Shown: positions 1-9,325 of the stretch, piece by piece
Position numbering within the stretch: the stretch's first letter is position 1
Layout of the letters: every line of letters begins with the position of its first letter
Origin: Paraclostridium tenue
GTDB taxonomy: Bacteria; Bacillota; Clostridia; Peptostreptococcales; Peptostreptococcaceae
DNA length: 64,000 nt
NCBI RefSeq assembly: GCF_015668515.1
Contig: NZ_JADPFO010000002.1
Coordinates: 66,992 to 130,991, forward strand
Direction of reading: 5' to 3'
The notes under the pieces: model-generated
What the model was told of the DNA's origin: nothing
Seen by the model: the letters and a program-made list of their open reading frames with translations, nothing else
Databases searched by the model: none
Translations under genes and position numbers: made by a program

Positions 1-1
1 A

Positions 2-445
2 GCTAAATTTATAGTAGATGAAAGAAAAGAAAAGCCTATAGAAACTACAGGCGAATTAGTTGATATAATAAAAAAAGCTATACCCAAAAAAGCTAGAATA
101 GATGGACCTCATCCAGCTAAAAGAACTTTCCAAGCTATAAGAATTGAAGTAAATAACGAATTAGGTGTTATAACTGAGATGATAGACGATGCAGCATCAA
201 TAATGAATGAGGGTGGTAGAATATGCATAATAACATTCCATTCATTAGAAGACAGAATTGTAAAAAATGAATTTAGAGATTTAGCTACAGATTGTATATG
301 CCCATCTCATTTACCTATATGCCAATGTGATAAGGAAGCTTTAGTAAAAGTTATAACTAGAAAACCTATATTACCTACAGATAAAGAAATAGAAGAAAAC
401 CCAAGATCAAGAAGTGCAAAATTGAGGGTTGCTGAAAGAATATAA
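2..445 (+). CDS. rsmH: 16S rRNA (cytosine-1402-N4)-methyltransferase RsmH, C-terminal part
   Basis: The reading frame is open from the window edge, so only the last 147 residues are visible. RsmH N4-methylates C1402 in the decoding centre of 16S rRNA using S-adenosylmethionine. Recognition rests on the [12 protein letters not shown] stretch near visible residues 37-48, the [12 protein letters not shown] block, a Cys cluster ([12 protein letters not shown]) and the usual [12 protein letters not shown] ending. All are hallmarks of the family. It is followed by ftsL and a PBP gene, the standard dcw-cluster order. A strong terminator follows directly, so ftsL probably has its own promoter. The SAM-binding N-terminus lies outside the window. 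Confidence 0.95.
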   Translation, partial: AKFIVDERKEKPIETTGELVDIIKKAIPKKARIDGPHPAKRTFQAIRIEVNNELGVITEMIDDAASIMNEGGRICIITFHSLEDRIVKNEFRDLATDCICPSHLPICQCDKEALVKVITRKPILPTDKEIEENPRSRSAKLRVAERI

Positions 446-446
446 A

Positions 447-476
447 AGTCTAAGCGAGAGCTTAGGCTTTTTTGTT
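447..476 (+). terminator. Intrinsic terminator after rsmH
   Basis: A 9-bp stem (447-455 with 460-468) is closed by a GAGA tetraloop of the GNRA type and followed by a T-rich run. It begins one base after the rsmH stop codon. Confidence 0.88.
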
Positions 477-581
477 TTTTATTGAATTAATTTTGTATTA
501 ATCCTTAAAAGGAAGCAGTATTAAAAAGTTAAATATAAATATTATATAACTATTTTTATAAAATTTTTAAGGAGATATACT

Positions 582-938
582 ATGAAAAGAAAAAAGAAAA
601 AAAAAGATAAAAATGAATATAGAATAAACAAAAAGAATAACTATAAGAGAATAGCATTAAAAAAATTATTAAAGCTTACATTCAAAATAAGTTGTATATC
701 AGTTATTTTTATTGTTATTTTAGGGTGTATGTATGGTTACAGTGAAGTATCTAAACTCAAATACGAAATAGGGGAATTAGAATCTAAATTACATAAAAAA
801 ACTATAGAAAGAGATAACATACAAGTTGAAGTAGATTTACTTACTAGAAGCAAAGATATAGAAAAAAAAGCCAATGAAGAATTGGGAATGGATTATCCAA
901 AAGAAAATCAAATTAAGTATATAGAAGTATCTAAGTAG
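582..938 (+). CDS. ftsL: Septum formation initiator / FtsL-like division protein
   Basis: 118-residue bitopic membrane protein. There is a very basic cytoplasmic N-terminus (residues 1-28, many Lys), one hydrophobic segment at about 35-55, then an extracytoplasmic coiled-coil stretch (about 57-95) rich in Leu, Glu and Lys. This is the FtsL/DivIC plan. FtsL joins FtsQ and DivIC in the complex that activates septal peptidoglycan synthesis. A clear AAGGAGA ribosome site lies 7 bases before the ATG. FtsL sequences diverge strongly, so the name rests on topology plus position between rsmH and spoVD. The gene ends 11 bases before spoVD and the two are probably cotranscribed. Confidence 0.85.
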   Translation: MKRKKKKKDKNEYRINKKNNYKRIALKKLLKLTFKISCISVIFIVILGCMYGYSEVSKLKYEIGELESKLHKKTIERDNIQVEVDLLTRSKDIEKKANEELGMDYPKENQIKYIEVSK

Positions 939-949
939 GAGGGAGTTAG

Positions 950-2929
950 TTGAGTAATATAAAAAAGTTGAGTAAAAAAAGATTAGTGGTCGTTTTAATT
1001 TTAGCATGTACAGTATTTTTTGTTTTAGTATTTAGAACGGGTTATTTACAAATAGTAAAAGGAGATTGGCTAACAAAAAAAGCTCTAGATCAACAAACAA
1101 GAGATATACCTATAGAACCAAAAAGAGGAACTATATATGATAGGAATATGAAAGAGTTAGCTGTAAGTGTCACAAAGTATACAGTTTGGGCAAAACCAGT
1201 AGAAGTAAAAGAAAAAGAAAAAGCGGCTAAAGTTATTTCTGAATTAATAGAAGAAGAATATGAAGATACATTAAAATTATTAAAAAGAAAAGATATGGCA
1301 TTAGTTAAAATTAAAAGATGGATAGATGATGAAGCAGCAGCAAAAATAAGAGATGCTAAATTACCTGGTATATGGGTTGCTGAAGATAATCAAAGATATT
1401 ATCCTTATGGAAATTTTGCTCCTTATGTGTTAGGACATACTTCAGATGATTCAACTGGAATAGCTGGTATAGAAATGGAATATGATAAGCATTTAAAAGG
1501 ACAGCCAGGAAGACTTATTGTTAGCACTGATGCATCTGGAAGAGAAATACCTCATGGAATGGAAAAGTATTATGAACCAGTTCAAGGAAATGGATTGGTA
1601 TTAACTATAGATGAAGTAATACAACATTATACAGAAAAAGCAGTTCAAAAGGCATATGAACTAAACAATGCAAAAAGAGTTACAGCTATAGCTATAGACC
1701 CGAAAACTGGAGATGTATTATCTATGGCATCTAAGCCAGACTATGACCCTAATCAGTCTAGAACTCCTATATACCCATACTACGAAGAAGAGCTTGAAAA
1801 ATATAAAGATAAAGATAAAATAAAAGGATATTTCTCAATGTGGAGAAACCCAGCAGTAAGTGATACATATGAGCCTGGATCTACATTTAAACTTATAACA
1901 TCAGCTACAGCTTTGGAAGAAGGGGTAATAAAAGAAGGTGAAAAATTTGTATGTACAGGAAGTGTTACAATAGGAGGACAAAAAATAAAATGTTGGAGAC
2001 ATTATAGACCACATGGAGAGCAAGAATTTAAGCAAGGTGTCCAAAACTCTTGCAACCCAGTATTTGTTGAATTAGGTAAGCGTTTAGGAGTTTCAAAACT
2101 TTATGATTATATAGAATCTTTTGGATTTATGGAAACCACTAAATTAGATTTACCAGGAGAAGCTAAAGGTATATTATATAATGAGAAAAATGTTGGTCCT
2201 GTAGAATTAGCAACTATATCGTTTGGTCAATCTATATCTGTTACACCTATGCAATTAATAACAGCTATAGGAGCTATTGCAAATGAAGGTAAACTTATGC
2301 AACCAAGAATTGTTAAAGAATTAGTTGATAATCAAGGTAATATAACAGAAACTATAAAGCCTAAGGTTGTTAGACAGGTGATTTCAGAGGAAACTTCCAA
2401 AAAAATGATGGAAATCGCAGAATCTGTTGTTAGTGAGGGATCAGGGAATAAGGCATATATACCTGGATATAGAATAGGTGGTAAAACAGGAACAGCTCAA
2501 AAAGTAATAGATGGAAAATATGCACAAGGTAAATATATATGTTCATTTGTAGGTATAGCTCCAACAGATAATCCTCAAATTATAGTTTTAGCTATAGTAG
2601 ATGAACCTACAGGAGTTATGGCATTTGGTAGTAGTACAGCAGGTCCTATAGTAAAAGAAATAATGAATGATTCGTTAAAATACTTAGGGGTTGAACCTAA
2701 ATATACTGAAGAAGAAAAGAAGGAATTTGAAAAAGAAAAAGTTAAAGTTCCTAATATAATAGATTTAAGTATAGAAGATGCATTAAAAGTATTAGAAGAA
2801 AATAAATTAAAGCCTATACAAGATGTAGATACTGAATTAAAAGGAAGTGCCAAGGTTGTAGATATATTTCCAAAACCTGGAGCAGATGTTCCTATAGATT
2901 CTGGAATAGTATTGTATACTGAGAATTAA
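950..2929 (+). CDS. spoVD: SpoVD-type class B penicillin-binding protein (transpeptidase) with PASTA domain
   Basis: 659 residues from a TTG start behind GGAGGG. One N-terminal membrane anchor (about 12-32) is followed by the PBP dimerisation domain. The transpeptidase domain then shows all three active-site motifs: STFK with nucleophile Ser311, SCN at 367-369 and KTGT from Lys512. A single PASTA domain follows at about 598-659. It crosslinks peptidoglycan outside the membrane. One C-terminal PASTA repeat is typical of SpoVD, needed for spore cortex, rather than of a plain FtsI. It is nevertheless the only class B PBP in this dcw cluster. Its natural partner, SEDS polymerase SpoVE, lies four genes downstream. 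SpoVD versus FtsI function cannot be separated by sequence alone. Confidence 0.92.
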   Translation: MSNIKKLSKKRLVVVLILACTVFFVLVFRTGYLQIVKGDWLTKKALDQQTRDIPIEPKRGTIYDRNMKELAVSVTKYTVWAKPVEVKEKEKAAKVISELIEEEYEDTLKLLKRKDMALVKIKRWIDDEAAAKIRDAKLPGIWVAEDNQRYYPYGNFAPYVLGHTSDDSTGIAGIEMEYDKHLKGQPGRLIVSTDASGREIPHGMEKYYEPVQGNGLVLTIDEVIQHYTEKAVQKAYELNNAKRVTAIAIDPKTGDVLSMASKPDYDPNQSRTPIYPYYEEELEKYKDKDKIKGYFSMWRNPAVSDTYEPGSTFKLITSATALEEGVIKEGEKFVCTGSVTIGGQKIKCWRHYRPHGEQEFKQGVQNSCNPVFVELGKRLGVSKLYDYIESFGFMETTKLDLPGEAKGILYNEKNVGPVELATISFGQSISVTPMQLITAIGAIANEGKLMQPRIVKELVDNQGNITETIKPKVVRQVISEETSKKMMEIAESVVSEGSGNKAYIPGYRIGGKTGTAQKVIDGKYAQGKYICSFVGIAPTDNPQIIVLAIVDEPTGVMAFGSSTAGPIVKEIMNDSLKYLGVEPKYTEEEKKEFEKEKVKVPNIIDLSIEDALKVLEENKLKPIQDVDTELKGSAKVVDIFPKPGADVPIDSGIVLYTEN

Positions 2930-3000
2930 AAGGCTTTATTGCCAATAAAAATCTTCAAAAAAACTAATATATAGTATATAATTAATGAGTTAATAGTTTA

Positions 3001-3038
3001 AAAGAGCAATGTATATAATTTTATATATATTGCTCTTT
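3001..3038 (+). terminator. Probable terminator hairpin after spoVD
   Basis: A long inverted repeat (3001-3018 with 3021-3038, essentially continuous pairing) has AAAGAGCA at its base and an AT-only upper half. The 3' arm ends in TTT but the T-run after it is poor, so the call is tentative. It separates spoVD from murF, which has its own candidate promoter. Confidence 0.55.
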
Positions 3039-3055
3039 ATTAGGATTTTAAAAGG

Positions 3056-3085
3056 TTTACAAAAATGTAAAATATTTGATATTCT
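3056..3085 (+). promoter_or_regulatory. Candidate sigma-A promoter for murF
   Basis: TTTACA (3056-3061) is followed after 18 bases by TATTCT (3080-3085), which is preceded by TG as in extended -10 elements. It lies between the spoVD hairpin and murF, about 95 bases before the murF start. Consensus match by eye only. Confidence 0.4.
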
Positions 3086-3181
3086 ATAAAACTATATACT
3101 TAAATATTATAAATATAGATGAATAACTGATTAAAAAGATTTATAATGTTTTAGTAGACTTATTTAGAAGGAGGTTTGAGT

Positions 3182-4555
3182 ATGGAATCTTTATCCATAA
3201 AAGAACTAGTAGAGGCATCTAATGGGACATTGGTGCAAGGAAATGAATTAGACACAATAAAAAATATAGTTATAGATAGTAGGAAAGCTACTGAAGTAGA
3301 TGCTTTTATAGCTATAATAGGTGAAAATTTAGATGGGCATAATTTTATGCAATCTGCACTTGAAAATGGATGTAAAACTTTTATAAAAAATAAAAGTAAT
3401 GGCATAAAAATTATAAGTTCGGATATAAATTTAATAGAAGTAGAAGATACTACAAAAGCACTTGGAGATATAGCTAAGTATTATAAAGGAAAATTTAAAA
3501 TCCCATATATAGGTGTCACAGGAAGTGTAGGCAAGACTACAACTAAAGACATGATATATGCAGCAATTTCGACTGAATTTAATACTCTTAAAAATGAAGG
3601 GAATTTCAATAATCACATAGGAGTTCCACTTACATTATTTAATTTAAATTCTAAACACGAATGTGCAATAATAGAGATGGGTATGTCTAATTTTAATGAA
3701 ATAGAGTATCTAGCAAACATAGTAAATCCAAAAATTGGTGTCATATCAAACATAGGATTATCTCATATTGAAAATTTAGGATCTCAAGATGGAATTTTAA
3801 AAGCTAAATTAGAAATCACTTCAAATTTTGATAAATCAAATACATTAATTGTAAATGGAGATGATAAATACTTAAAAAAAATATGCAAAGATGATCTTGA
3901 GTATGATTTAAAAACATTTGGATTTGATAAAAATAATGATATATATTGTACTGATTACAGCATAAGTGAAGATAGCTTGAACTTTAATTGCGTAATAGAT
4001 GGTAAAGAAGAAGAAATATTTATACCTACAGTTGGTAAACACAATATTTATAATGCTATGGCATCTATACTTGTAGGACTTAGTTTAGGCATGAATCTAG
4101 AAGATATAAAAACTGGATTAAGAAACTTTAAAGCAAGTAAAATGAGATTAGATATAATAAAAAAAGATAACATAACCATAATAAATGATGCATATAATGC
4201 AAGTCCTGATTCAATGAAAGCAGCTTTAGATATTTTAGGAAGATATAAAAATAGAAGAGTTGCTATACTTGGAGATATGTTTGAGATGGGAGAACACTCA
4301 GAATATGGGCATAGACTTGTAGGAGAATATACAATTAATAATGCAGACATCTTAATCACCATAGGAAAAGATTCTAAATATATAAGTGATGAATCTATAA
4401 AGCTAGGGTTGGATAAAGGTAATGTATACCATTTTTGTAATAAAGAAACAGCAATTGAGCAATTAAGTGATATAATAAACGATGGTGATGTAGTTTTAGT
4501 AAAAGCTTCTAGAGGTATGCAACTAGAAAATATAGTACAATATTTAAACAATTAG
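3182..4555 (+). CDS. murF: UDP-N-acetylmuramoyl-tripeptide--D-alanyl-D-alanine ligase MurF
   Basis: Adds D-Ala-D-Ala to UDP-MurNAc-tripeptide with ATP, the last cytoplasmic step of precursor assembly. 457 residues, the usual size. The Mur ligase P-loop is visible as VTGSVGKTTTKDM (about residue 116), followed by KNEGNFNNHIGVP and the NDAYNASPDSMKAAL block typical of MurF. The ATG at 3182 is preferred: AAGGAGG (3168-3174) lies 7 bases before it, whereas the in-frame TTG at 3176 is only 1 base away. mraY follows after 42 bases, as in most dcw clusters. Confidence 0.95.
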   Translation: MESLSIKELVEASNGTLVQGNELDTIKNIVIDSRKATEVDAFIAIIGENLDGHNFMQSALENGCKTFIKNKSNGIKIISSDINLIEVEDTTKALGDIAKYYKGKFKIPYIGVTGSVGKTTTKDMIYAAISTEFNTLKNEGNFNNHIGVPLTLFNLNSKHECAIIEMGMSNFNEIEYLANIVNPKIGVISNIGLSHIENLGSQDGILKAKLEITSNFDKSNTLIVNGDDKYLKKICKDDLEYDLKTFGFDKNNDIYCTDYSISEDSLNFNCVIDGKEEEIFIPTVGKHNIYNAMASILVGLSLGMNLEDIKTGLRNFKASKMRLDIIKKDNITIINDAYNASPDSMKAALDILGRYKNRRVAILGDMFEMGEHSEYGHRLVGEYTINNADILITIGKDSKYISDESIKLGLDKGNVYHFCNKETAIEQLSDIINDGDVVLVKASRGMQLENIVQYLNN

Positions 4556-4597
4556 ATAACATCTAAGAAACAGCCAACAAGGGAGAGGAGTTATATT

Positions 4598-5560
4598 ATG
4601 TTAGGAATAACAGAACTTACGTATACGGCAATGATTTCATTTCTTATAGTACTTATACTAGGTCCGATATTTATACCAATGTTAACTAAATTTAAATTCG
4701 GTCAAACTGTAAGAGATGACGGTCCGCAAACACATTTACAAAAAAATGGAACACCTACTATGGGTGGAATAATGATGATAGTAGCTATATTAGTTACAGT
4801 TCTTACTAGAACAAAAATAAGTTCAGACATGACTATGGGTCTTTTATGTATATTAGGATTTGGATTTGTAGGATTTGTAGACGATTTCTTAAAAATAAAA
4901 TTTAAAAGATCATTAGGATTAAAAGCATATCAAAAATTATTATTACAAGTTGCATTAGCTACATTATTAGCATATTATCAATATACTAATTCACCAAGTG
5001 CGACTCAATTTATAATACCTTTTACAAATATTACATTTAACTTAGGACCATTATATGTTCCAATTATGGTATTTATAATACTTGGTACGGTAAATGCAGT
5101 TAACTTAACTGATGGACTTGATGGTTTAGCATCAGGAATAACTGTTATAGTATCTATGTTTTTTATGTTAGTTGCAGTTAGCTTTGGATATACAGATATA
5201 GCTATATTAGCAGCAGCAACTATAGGAGCTTGTATAGGATTTTTAGGATTTAACTCTTATCCAGCAAGAGTATTTATGGGAGATACAGGTTCTATGGCAT
5301 TAGGAGGTGCTGTTATATCATTTGCAGTACTGACAAATAATGTTCTTATAATACCTATCGTTGGAGGGATTTATTTTGCAGAGGCAATTTCAGTTATACT
5401 TCAAGTAGGGTCTTACAAATTAAGAAAGAAAAGAATATTTAAAATGGCACCAATACATCATCACTTTGAACAATGTGGATGGCCTGAAACTAAAGTTATA
5501 TTTGTATTTTGGATAACATCTATAGTATTAGCTTGGATAGGTATAATAGCAGTATTCTAA
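4598..5560 (+). CDS. mraY: Phospho-N-acetylmuramoyl-pentapeptide-transferase MraY
   Basis: Integral membrane enzyme that transfers phospho-MurNAc-pentapeptide to undecaprenyl phosphate, making lipid I. The 320-residue protein has about ten hydrophobic segments. Signature stretches are all present: GPQTHLQKNGTPTMGG near residue 46, FVDDFLK, NLTDGLDGLA, FMGDTGSMALGG, and the cytoplasmic PIHHHFE loop close to the C-terminus. The Asp residues in the DD and DGLDG motifs are those implicated in Mg2+ binding in the family. GGGAGAGG precedes the ATG. Confidence 0.97.
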   Translation: MLGITELTYTAMISFLIVLILGPIFIPMLTKFKFGQTVRDDGPQTHLQKNGTPTMGGIMMIVAILVTVLTRTKISSDMTMGLLCILGFGFVGFVDDFLKIKFKRSLGLKAYQKLLLQVALATLLAYYQYTNSPSATQFIIPFTNITFNLGPLYVPIMVFIILGTVNAVNLTDGLDGLASGITVIVSMFFMLVAVSFGYTDIAILAAATIGACIGFLGFNSYPARVFMGDTGSMALGGAVISFAVLTNNVLIIPIVGGIYFAEAISVILQVGSYKLRKKRIFKMAPIHHHFEQCGWPETKVIFVFWITSIVLAWIGIIAVF

Positions 5561-5578
5561 TTTACGGGGGTAACAACG

Positions 5579-6937
5579 ATGGACTTAAAAAATAAAAATG
5601 TCTTACTTGTAGGACTAGCAAAGACAGGAGTATCTACTATAAAGAAATTAGATAAATTAGGTGCAAATATTATAGTAAATGATATTAAGTCAGAGGATAA
5701 ATTAAAAGATATAATCAAAGAATTAGAAAATTTAGAGAGTGTAGATTATATTTTAGGAAAACATCCTGAAGATATAAATAATATAGATTTAACTATAGTA
5801 TCTCCAGGAGTTCCTCTTGATTTACCTTTTATAGAGAAACTAAAAAGTGCTAATATCAAGATAATTGGAGAAGTAGAGTTAGCATATAAATTATCTAAAA
5901 ATCCTACATTTATAGGGATAACAGGAACTAATGGAAAGACTACAACAACTAGTTTAGTTGGAGAGATATTTAAAAAGGCAAATAAAGATACATACATAGT
6001 TGGAAACATAGGAAACCCAGTTATAGATACTGTTGATTTTGCAGATGAAAATTCTTTTCTTGTAACAGAGTTAAGTAGTTTTCAATTAGAAAGTATAGAA
6101 GACTTTAAACCTAAAGTAAGCACTATTATAAACATAACAGAGGATCATTTAAATAGACATCATACTATGGAAAATTATATAAATGCAAAAGCAAGAATAT
6201 TAGAAAATCAAGATAATAATGATTTTTGTGTTTTAAATTATGATGATTCTATAGTTAGAGAATTAGCTAAAAAGACAAATGCTAAAGTTTTATATTTCTC
6301 TCAAAAGGAAAAAGTAGAACAAGGTGCATATTTAGACGATAAAAATAATATAGTTATAGAGGTTGATGGTGAAAAATTAGTTCTTTTAAATAAAAATGAA
6401 TTAAGTTTACCTGGAAATCATAACTTAGAAAATTCTATGGCGGCTATTTTAATGTCATATGTATCAAATATAGATTTAAATGTTATAAAAGATACATTAA
6501 AGACTTTTAAAGGCGTAGAGCACAGACTAGAATTTGTAACAAATAAAAATGGAATAATGTTTGTAAATGATTCTAAAGGAACTAATCCAGATTCTACTAT
6601 AAAAGCTATAACTTCATATGAAAGACCTATAGTTTTAATAGCTGGAGGGATGGATAAACAAAGTGATTTTACAGAAATGATGAAATGCGCAACTAAAAAT
6701 GTTAAGTCATTAGTATTACTAGGAGAGACTGCAGATAAAATAGAATTAAGTGCAAAAGAACAAGGTATTACTAATATAGTGAAGGTTAGTGATATGAAAG
6801 AAGCTGTTAACAAAGCTTATGCACTAGCTGAATCAGGAGATGTAGTTTTATTATCACCAGCTTGTGCAAGTTGGGATATGTATCCAAACTTCGAGGCAAG
6901 AGGATTAGACTTCAAAGAAAATATATATAAATTATAG
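5579..6937 (+). CDS. murD: UDP-N-acetylmuramoylalanine--D-glutamate ligase MurD
   Basis: Cytoplasmic ATP-dependent ligase adding D-Glu to UDP-MurNAc-L-Ala. 452 residues. An N-terminal Rossmann-like domain starts at LLVGLAKTGVS. The central ATPase domain has the P-loop GITGTNGKTTTTS at about residue 116, then ELSSFQLES and NITEDHLNRH. The C-terminal domain carries FVNDSKGTNPDST and LLSPACASWDMY. Everything expected for catalysis is there. It starts 18 bases after mraY with GGGGG as ribosome site. Confidence 0.96.
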   Translation: MDLKNKNVLLVGLAKTGVSTIKKLDKLGANIIVNDIKSEDKLKDIIKELENLESVDYILGKHPEDINNIDLTIVSPGVPLDLPFIEKLKSANIKIIGEVELAYKLSKNPTFIGITGTNGKTTTTSLVGEIFKKANKDTYIVGNIGNPVIDTVDFADENSFLVTELSSFQLESIEDFKPKVSTIINITEDHLNRHHTMENYINAKARILENQDNNDFCVLNYDDSIVRELAKKTNAKVLYFSQKEKVEQGAYLDDKNNIVIEVDGEKLVLLNKNELSLPGNHNLENSMAAILMSYVSNIDLNVIKDTLKTFKGVEHRLEFVTNKNGIMFVNDSKGTNPDSTIKAITSYERPIVLIAGGMDKQSDFTEMMKCATKNVKSLVLLGETADKIELSAKEQGITNIVKVSDMKEAVNKAYALAESGDVVLLSPACASWDMYPNFEARGLDFKENIYKL

Positions 6938-6968
6938 ATATATAAGGGAATGGAGGTAGGTCTAATTA

Positions 6969-8096
6969 ATGCCTAAAGAGATAAAAAAACGTGTTAGTAG
7001 GGGGATAAAGACAGATTTTGATAATGTTGTGTTTTATACAACTATGTTATTAGTATTTATAGGAATCATAATGGTGTTTAGTGCTAGTTTTATACAATCT
7101 ACATTTAAACTAGATGATTCCTATTATTTTTTAAAAAGAAATTTAATTTATGCAACACTAGGATTTATTGCAATGATTTTTACATCTAAAATAGAATATA
7201 GATTTTGGTATAAAAACGCTAAAAAGTTAGGGATAATTGTTATTATATTATTAATTTTAGTGCTTTCTCCATTAGGAACATCTTTAAACGGAGCTCAAAG
7301 ATGGTTAGGATTTGGAGGATTAACTATTCAACCAGCGGAGTTAGCTAAGTTTGCTACTATAATAATAACAGCTAAATTAATAGAATTAAAATATGATAAA
7401 ATTAAGTCATTAACAAAAGGAGTTATACCACTTCTTATAATACCTGGGATTTTCTTTACATTAATAATACTTCAACCAAATCTATCTACTGCTGGGACAG
7501 TAGTTTTAGTTGCATTTGTAATGATATTTGTAGCTGGAATGGATATGAAGATTGTATATAGTATGTTTGGAGCGGGAGTTGCACTATTTATTGTAATGGT
7601 TTTAGCAGCACCATATAGACTTGCTCGTGTTACGTCTTTTCTAGACCCATTCAAAGACCCATTAGGAGCTGGATATCAAGTTATACAAGGATTATATGCA
7701 TTAGGATCAGGTGGGTTGTTTGGACTTGGACTTGGAAAGAGTAGGCAGAAATATTTTTACATACCAGAACCACAAAATGACTTTATATTTGCAATAATAG
7801 GTGAAGAACTAGGGCTTATAGGATGTGCTATAGTTATAATGTTATTTGTATTTTTAGTTTATAGATGTATAAGAATTGCAATTAAATGTCCTGATGTATT
7901 TTCATGTATGCTAGTTGTGGGTATAGGAGGGCAAATTGGTATTCAAGCAGCACTAAATATTGCTGTTGCTACATCATCAATGCCTGTTACGGGAGTTGCA
8001 TTACCTTTTATAAGTTATGGAGGCACCTCTCTTATAATATTCATGGCAGCAGTAGGGATAGTACTTAATGTCTCTAAGCATGTAAAAATGAATTAG
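6969..8096 (+). CDS. spoVE: SEDS-family peptidoglycan glycosyltransferase SpoVE/FtsW
   Basis: 375-residue polytopic membrane protein of the FtsW/RodA/SpoVE (SEDS) family, which polymerises lipid II into glycan chains with a class B PBP partner. The family signature PVTGVALPFISYGGTS occupies the last quarter, and LNGAQRWLGFGGLTIQPAE marks the large extracellular loop region. Ten hydrophobic segments are discernible. Position between murD and murG is where B. subtilis carries spoVE. It is the only SEDS gene in this cluster, so it could also serve vegetative division like FtsW. The start was chosen by the GGAGG site 11 bases upstream. Confidence 0.93.
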   Translation: MPKEIKKRVSRGIKTDFDNVVFYTTMLLVFIGIIMVFSASFIQSTFKLDDSYYFLKRNLIYATLGFIAMIFTSKIEYRFWYKNAKKLGIIVIILLILVLSPLGTSLNGAQRWLGFGGLTIQPAELAKFATIIITAKLIELKYDKIKSLTKGVIPLLIIPGIFFTLIILQPNLSTAGTVVLVAFVMIFVAGMDMKIVYSMFGAGVALFIVMVLAAPYRLARVTSFLDPFKDPLGAGYQVIQGLYALGSGGLFGLGLGKSRQKYFYIPEPQNDFIFAIIGEELGLIGCAIVIMLFVFLVYRCIRIAIKCPDVFSCMLVVGIGGQIGIQAALNIAVATSSMPVTGVALPFISYGGTSLIIFMAAVGIVLNVSKHVKMN

Positions 8097-8111
8097 ACAG
8101 GAGATGAAATA

Positions 8112-9320
8112 ATGAAAGTTTTATTATCTGGCGGAGGAACAGGAGGTCACGTTTATCCTGCAATAGCCATAGCAAATAGAATAAAAGAAGAAAATCCAGA
8201 TGCTGAGATAGTTTTTGTTGGAACTGAAAAAGGAATAGAATCTGAAATAGTTCCTAAGTATGGGTATGAATTAAAGACAGTTACAGTACAAGGATTTAAA
8301 AGAAAAATAGATTTTGATAATGTAAAAAGAGTTTTTAAGTTATTTAAAGGATTAGAACAATCAAGAAAAATTGTTAAAACATTTAAACCGGATATAGTTA
8401 TAGGAACAGGTGGATATGTTAGTGGTCCTGTATTATTTAACTCATCAATGAAAAAAGTTCCTACAATAATTCATGAGCAAAACTCTTTCCCTGGAGTAAC
8501 TAATAAAATTTTGGCAAAGATGGTAACTAAAGTATTAACAAGTTTTGAAGATTCTCATGGTAGATTTCCTGAAGAAACTAGAAATAAGTTAGTGCTTACA
8601 GGTAATCCAGTTAGAAAAGAAATATTGGTATCCAAAAAAGGTAATTCAAGAAGAAAGTTAGGAATACAAGAAGATAAAAAAATGGTTTTATGTTATGGTG
8701 GAAGTGGAGGATCAAGAAAAATAAATGATTCAATGAAGCTAGTAATAAGAAACCTTGTTAATGAAGATGCTGCGTTTATATATGCAACAGGTAAAAATTT
8801 CTATGAAGGATTTATGAAGGATATAAGCGATCTAGATTTAAAACCATATCAAAAAGTTGTACCTTACCTTGAAGATATGGCAAGTGCATTAGCAGCGTGT
8901 GATTTAGTTATAGGAAGTGCAGGAGCTATATCTTTAGCAGAAATAACAGCTTTAGGAAAGCCTTCTATAATAATACCAAAAGCATATACAGCAGAAAATC
9001 ACCAAGAATATAATGCAAAGAGTGTAGAAAGTAAAGGTGCTGGTATTGCTATATTAGAAAAAAATCTTACTCCTGAATCATTAAATGAAACAGTATTTAA
9101 ATTATTAGGAGATAGAGATTTATTAATTGATATGTCTAATGCAAGTAGAGAAATAGGAAAACCAGAGGCTATAGATTTAATATATAAAGAAGTTATGGAA
9201 GTTTACAACAGAAATAATAAGAATAATAAAAAAGAAGAAAAATTACAAACAAAGAATGATAATAAAAAAGAAGATGAACCTAAAGAAGTTAAAACTATAG
9301 GAATAAAAAATAAAAAGTAA
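8112..9320 (+). CDS. murG: Undecaprenyldiphospho-muramoylpentapeptide N-acetylglucosaminyltransferase MurG
   Basis: GT28 glycosyltransferase at the inner membrane face that adds GlcNAc to lipid I, giving lipid II. The N-terminal G-loop is LLSGGGTGGHVYPA (residues 4-17), a second glycine motif is CYGGSGGSRKIND, and the donor site carries GSAGAISLAEITALGKPSIIIP. 402 residues is longer than the usual 355-365. The surplus is a low-complexity Lys/Asn/Glu tail after about residue 362, probably disordered. It starts 15 bases after spoVE. Confidence 0.96.
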   Translation: MKVLLSGGGTGGHVYPAIAIANRIKEENPDAEIVFVGTEKGIESEIVPKYGYELKTVTVQGFKRKIDFDNVKRVFKLFKGLEQSRKIVKTFKPDIVIGTGGYVSGPVLFNSSMKKVPTIIHEQNSFPGVTNKILAKMVTKVLTSFEDSHGRFPEETRNKLVLTGNPVRKEILVSKKGNSRRKLGIQEDKKMVLCYGGSGGSRKINDSMKLVIRNLVNEDAAFIYATGKNFYEGFMKDISDLDLKPYQKVVPYLEDMASALAACDLVIGSAGAISLAEITALGKPSIIIPKAYTAENHQEYNAKSVESKGAGIAILEKNLTPESLNETVFKLLGDRDLLIDMSNASREIGKPEAIDLIYKEVMEVYNRNNKNNKKEEKLQTKNDNKKEDEPKEVKTIGIKNKK

Positions 9321-9325
9321 CATAT

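Noticed and set aside
4048-4551. 167-codon open frame on the minus strand opposite murF
   Set aside because: It is an antisense shadow of murF with no ribosome site and no recognisable family; AT-rich coding DNA often leaves such frames open.
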